Assembly: GCA_012800135.1 (NCBI GenBank)
Contig: JAAZJV010000337.1
Coordinates: forward strand, 1-7,096
Length of the DNA stretch: 7,096 nucleotides
Source of the DNA: Clostridiaceae bacterium
GTDB taxonomy: Bacteria; Bacillota; Clostridia; Saccharofermentanales; DTU023
Direction of reading: 5' to 3'
The notes beneath the pieces were generated by a model that searched no databases, was not told the origin of the DNA, and saw only the letters and a program-made list of their open reading frames with translations. Made by a program: the position numbers and the translations under genes. This document shows, in pieces, positions 6,800 through 7,096 of the stretch (the stretch's first letter is position 1; each line of letters starts with the position of its first letter).

Positions 6800-6813
6800 A
6801 TATTTGACAATAT
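6793..6813. repeat. Short tandem repeat with 10-bp palindrome, possible operator
   Basis: The plus strand reads TTGACAAATAT followed at once by TTGACAATAT, an 11-base-period direct repeat. It contains the perfect 10-base palindrome CAAATATTTG at 6797-6806. It overlaps the -35 of the better promoter candidate for the surface-protein gene. One-turn spacing of identical half sites would suit a DNA-binding regulator, but no specific family is indicated. Confidence 0.35.
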
Positions 6814-6943
6814 GAAACAGCCAACACGCACTCCATGACGTTTGGACTCTCAGTACTTATCTTCAATGGCATTGCGCTCACACGATTCTTGCGGAAAACC
6901 GAAGACGTTTTTACTGGTTCGGGGATAAGATTACGCGCCTTGT

Positions 6944-7096
6944 CTAAGGTTTAATTTTAAGGAGGCGCTTGGCGTTGCCTCCGAGTATAGCGGCTTTTTC
7001 TTCTTCAGTTAGTTCGCTGCGGTTGAGATCACGAAAATATCGGTTGGGCGGCAGGAGCGGGTAGTCACTTCCAAACAAAATCTTGTCCGTGACACC
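6944..7096 (-). CDS. Amidohydrolase-2 family metal-dependent hydrolase, C-terminal 50 residues
   Basis: Only the last 50 codons and the TAG stop (6946-6944) are in the window; the 5' part lies beyond 7096. The visible sequence contains KILFGSDYPL, the strand-8 GSD motif of TIM-barrel amidohydrolases (Amidohydro_2, PF04909) whose Asp is an active-site/metal-binding residue. It then has the family's usual ending, a SELTEEEKAAIL helix and GGNAKRLL. Members hydrolyse or decarboxylate varied substrates and are normally about 270-330 residues, cytoplasmic. The substrate cannot be told from the tail. The gene points the same way as the surface-protein gene, but the 606-base gap makes a shared operon unlikely. 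Family assignment is strong, specific function unknown. Confidence 0.85.
   Translation of the reverse strand, partial: GVTDKILFGSDYPLLPPNRYFRDLNRSELTEEEKAAILGGNAKRLLKIKP

Larger units (their letters stand above)
6338..6943. other. 606-base intergenic leader without a convincing gene
   Basis: This stretch separates the amidohydrolase stop codon from the surface-protein start. It looks more AT-rich than either gene. Apart from the promoter candidates, the palindromic repeat, the hairpin and the ribosome binding site listed separately, I see no RNA gene, no known riboswitch consensus and no clear terminator behind the amidohydrolase. Several short open frames overlap one another on the minus strand. 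One, 6587-6375 (70 residues), has a plausible AGAGG 8 bases before its ATG, but its Cys-rich, low-complexity tail (a CCCACAFAF segment) does not resemble any protein I know. Confidence 0.6.

Noticed and set aside
6556..6881. Two overlapping open frames (6831-6556 and 6881-6639) on the minus strand
   Set aside because: They overlap each other in different frames in AT-rich intergenic DNA, with no convincing ribosome binding site or recognisable protein.
6338..6943. Riboswitch (such as a c-di-GMP type, common before clostridial adhesins)
   Set aside because: I did not find the conserved core of the c-di-GMP, T-box or cobalamin classes in the leader. A covariance-model search would be needed to exclude them formally.
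6900..6946. Intrinsic terminator after the amidohydrolase gene
   Set aside because: No GC-rich hairpin followed by a U-run is visible on the minus strand just after the TAG stop.

Overview
The window is dominated by one very large gene on the minus strand. It starts at 6337 (or 6343), stays open to base 1, and continues beyond the window. At least 2112 residues are visible: a Sec signal peptide, a unique N-terminal region of about 150 residues that I do not recognise, and then 18 consecutive immunoglobulin-like domains of the kinds that form intramolecular Lys-Asn isopeptide bonds. Fourteen are Cna_B-type. Four (number 8 and numbers 16-18, the last cut by the window edge) resemble the streptococcal pilin isopeptide-linkage / Spy0128 (FctA) type. 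The product is most likely a secreted, wall-attached stalk or adhesin. Its anchor end (an LPXTG-like motif would be expected) lies outside the window.

Layout by position, minus strand throughout: 7096-6944 is the last 50 codons of an amidohydrolase-2 family enzyme. 6943-6338 is a 606-base intergenic leader with weak promoter candidates, a short direct repeat/palindrome and a hairpin. 6337-6248 encodes the signal peptide, 6247-5804 the N-terminal region, 5803-3632 Cna_B domains D1-D7, 3625-3185 linkage domain D8, 3184-929 Cna_B domains D9-D15, and 928-1 the tandem linkage domains D16-D18. No gene is supported on the plus strand.

The organism is probably a Gram-positive bacterium of the Firmicutes. 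The evidence is the domain types, the AAAGGA ribosome-binding site, the signal peptide and the absence of cysteine after it. Base composition looks intermediate (about half G+C by eye) in the coding part and more AT-rich in the leader. This would suit a clostridial lineage better than a low-GC coccus, but the genus cannot be told. The two genes have no evident functional link: the long gap argues that the surface protein has its own promoter.

The most interesting feature is the repeat architecture. Domain order D2-D3-D4-D5-(D6/D7)-D8 appears to recur as D11-D12-D13-D14-D15-D16, which suggests an ancient block duplication inside the gene. The distal repeats D16-D18 are much closer to each other at DNA level and show a mosaic pattern of similarity. 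The Lys and Asn positions for the isopeptide bond, and the Glu motif, appear retained in every complete domain.
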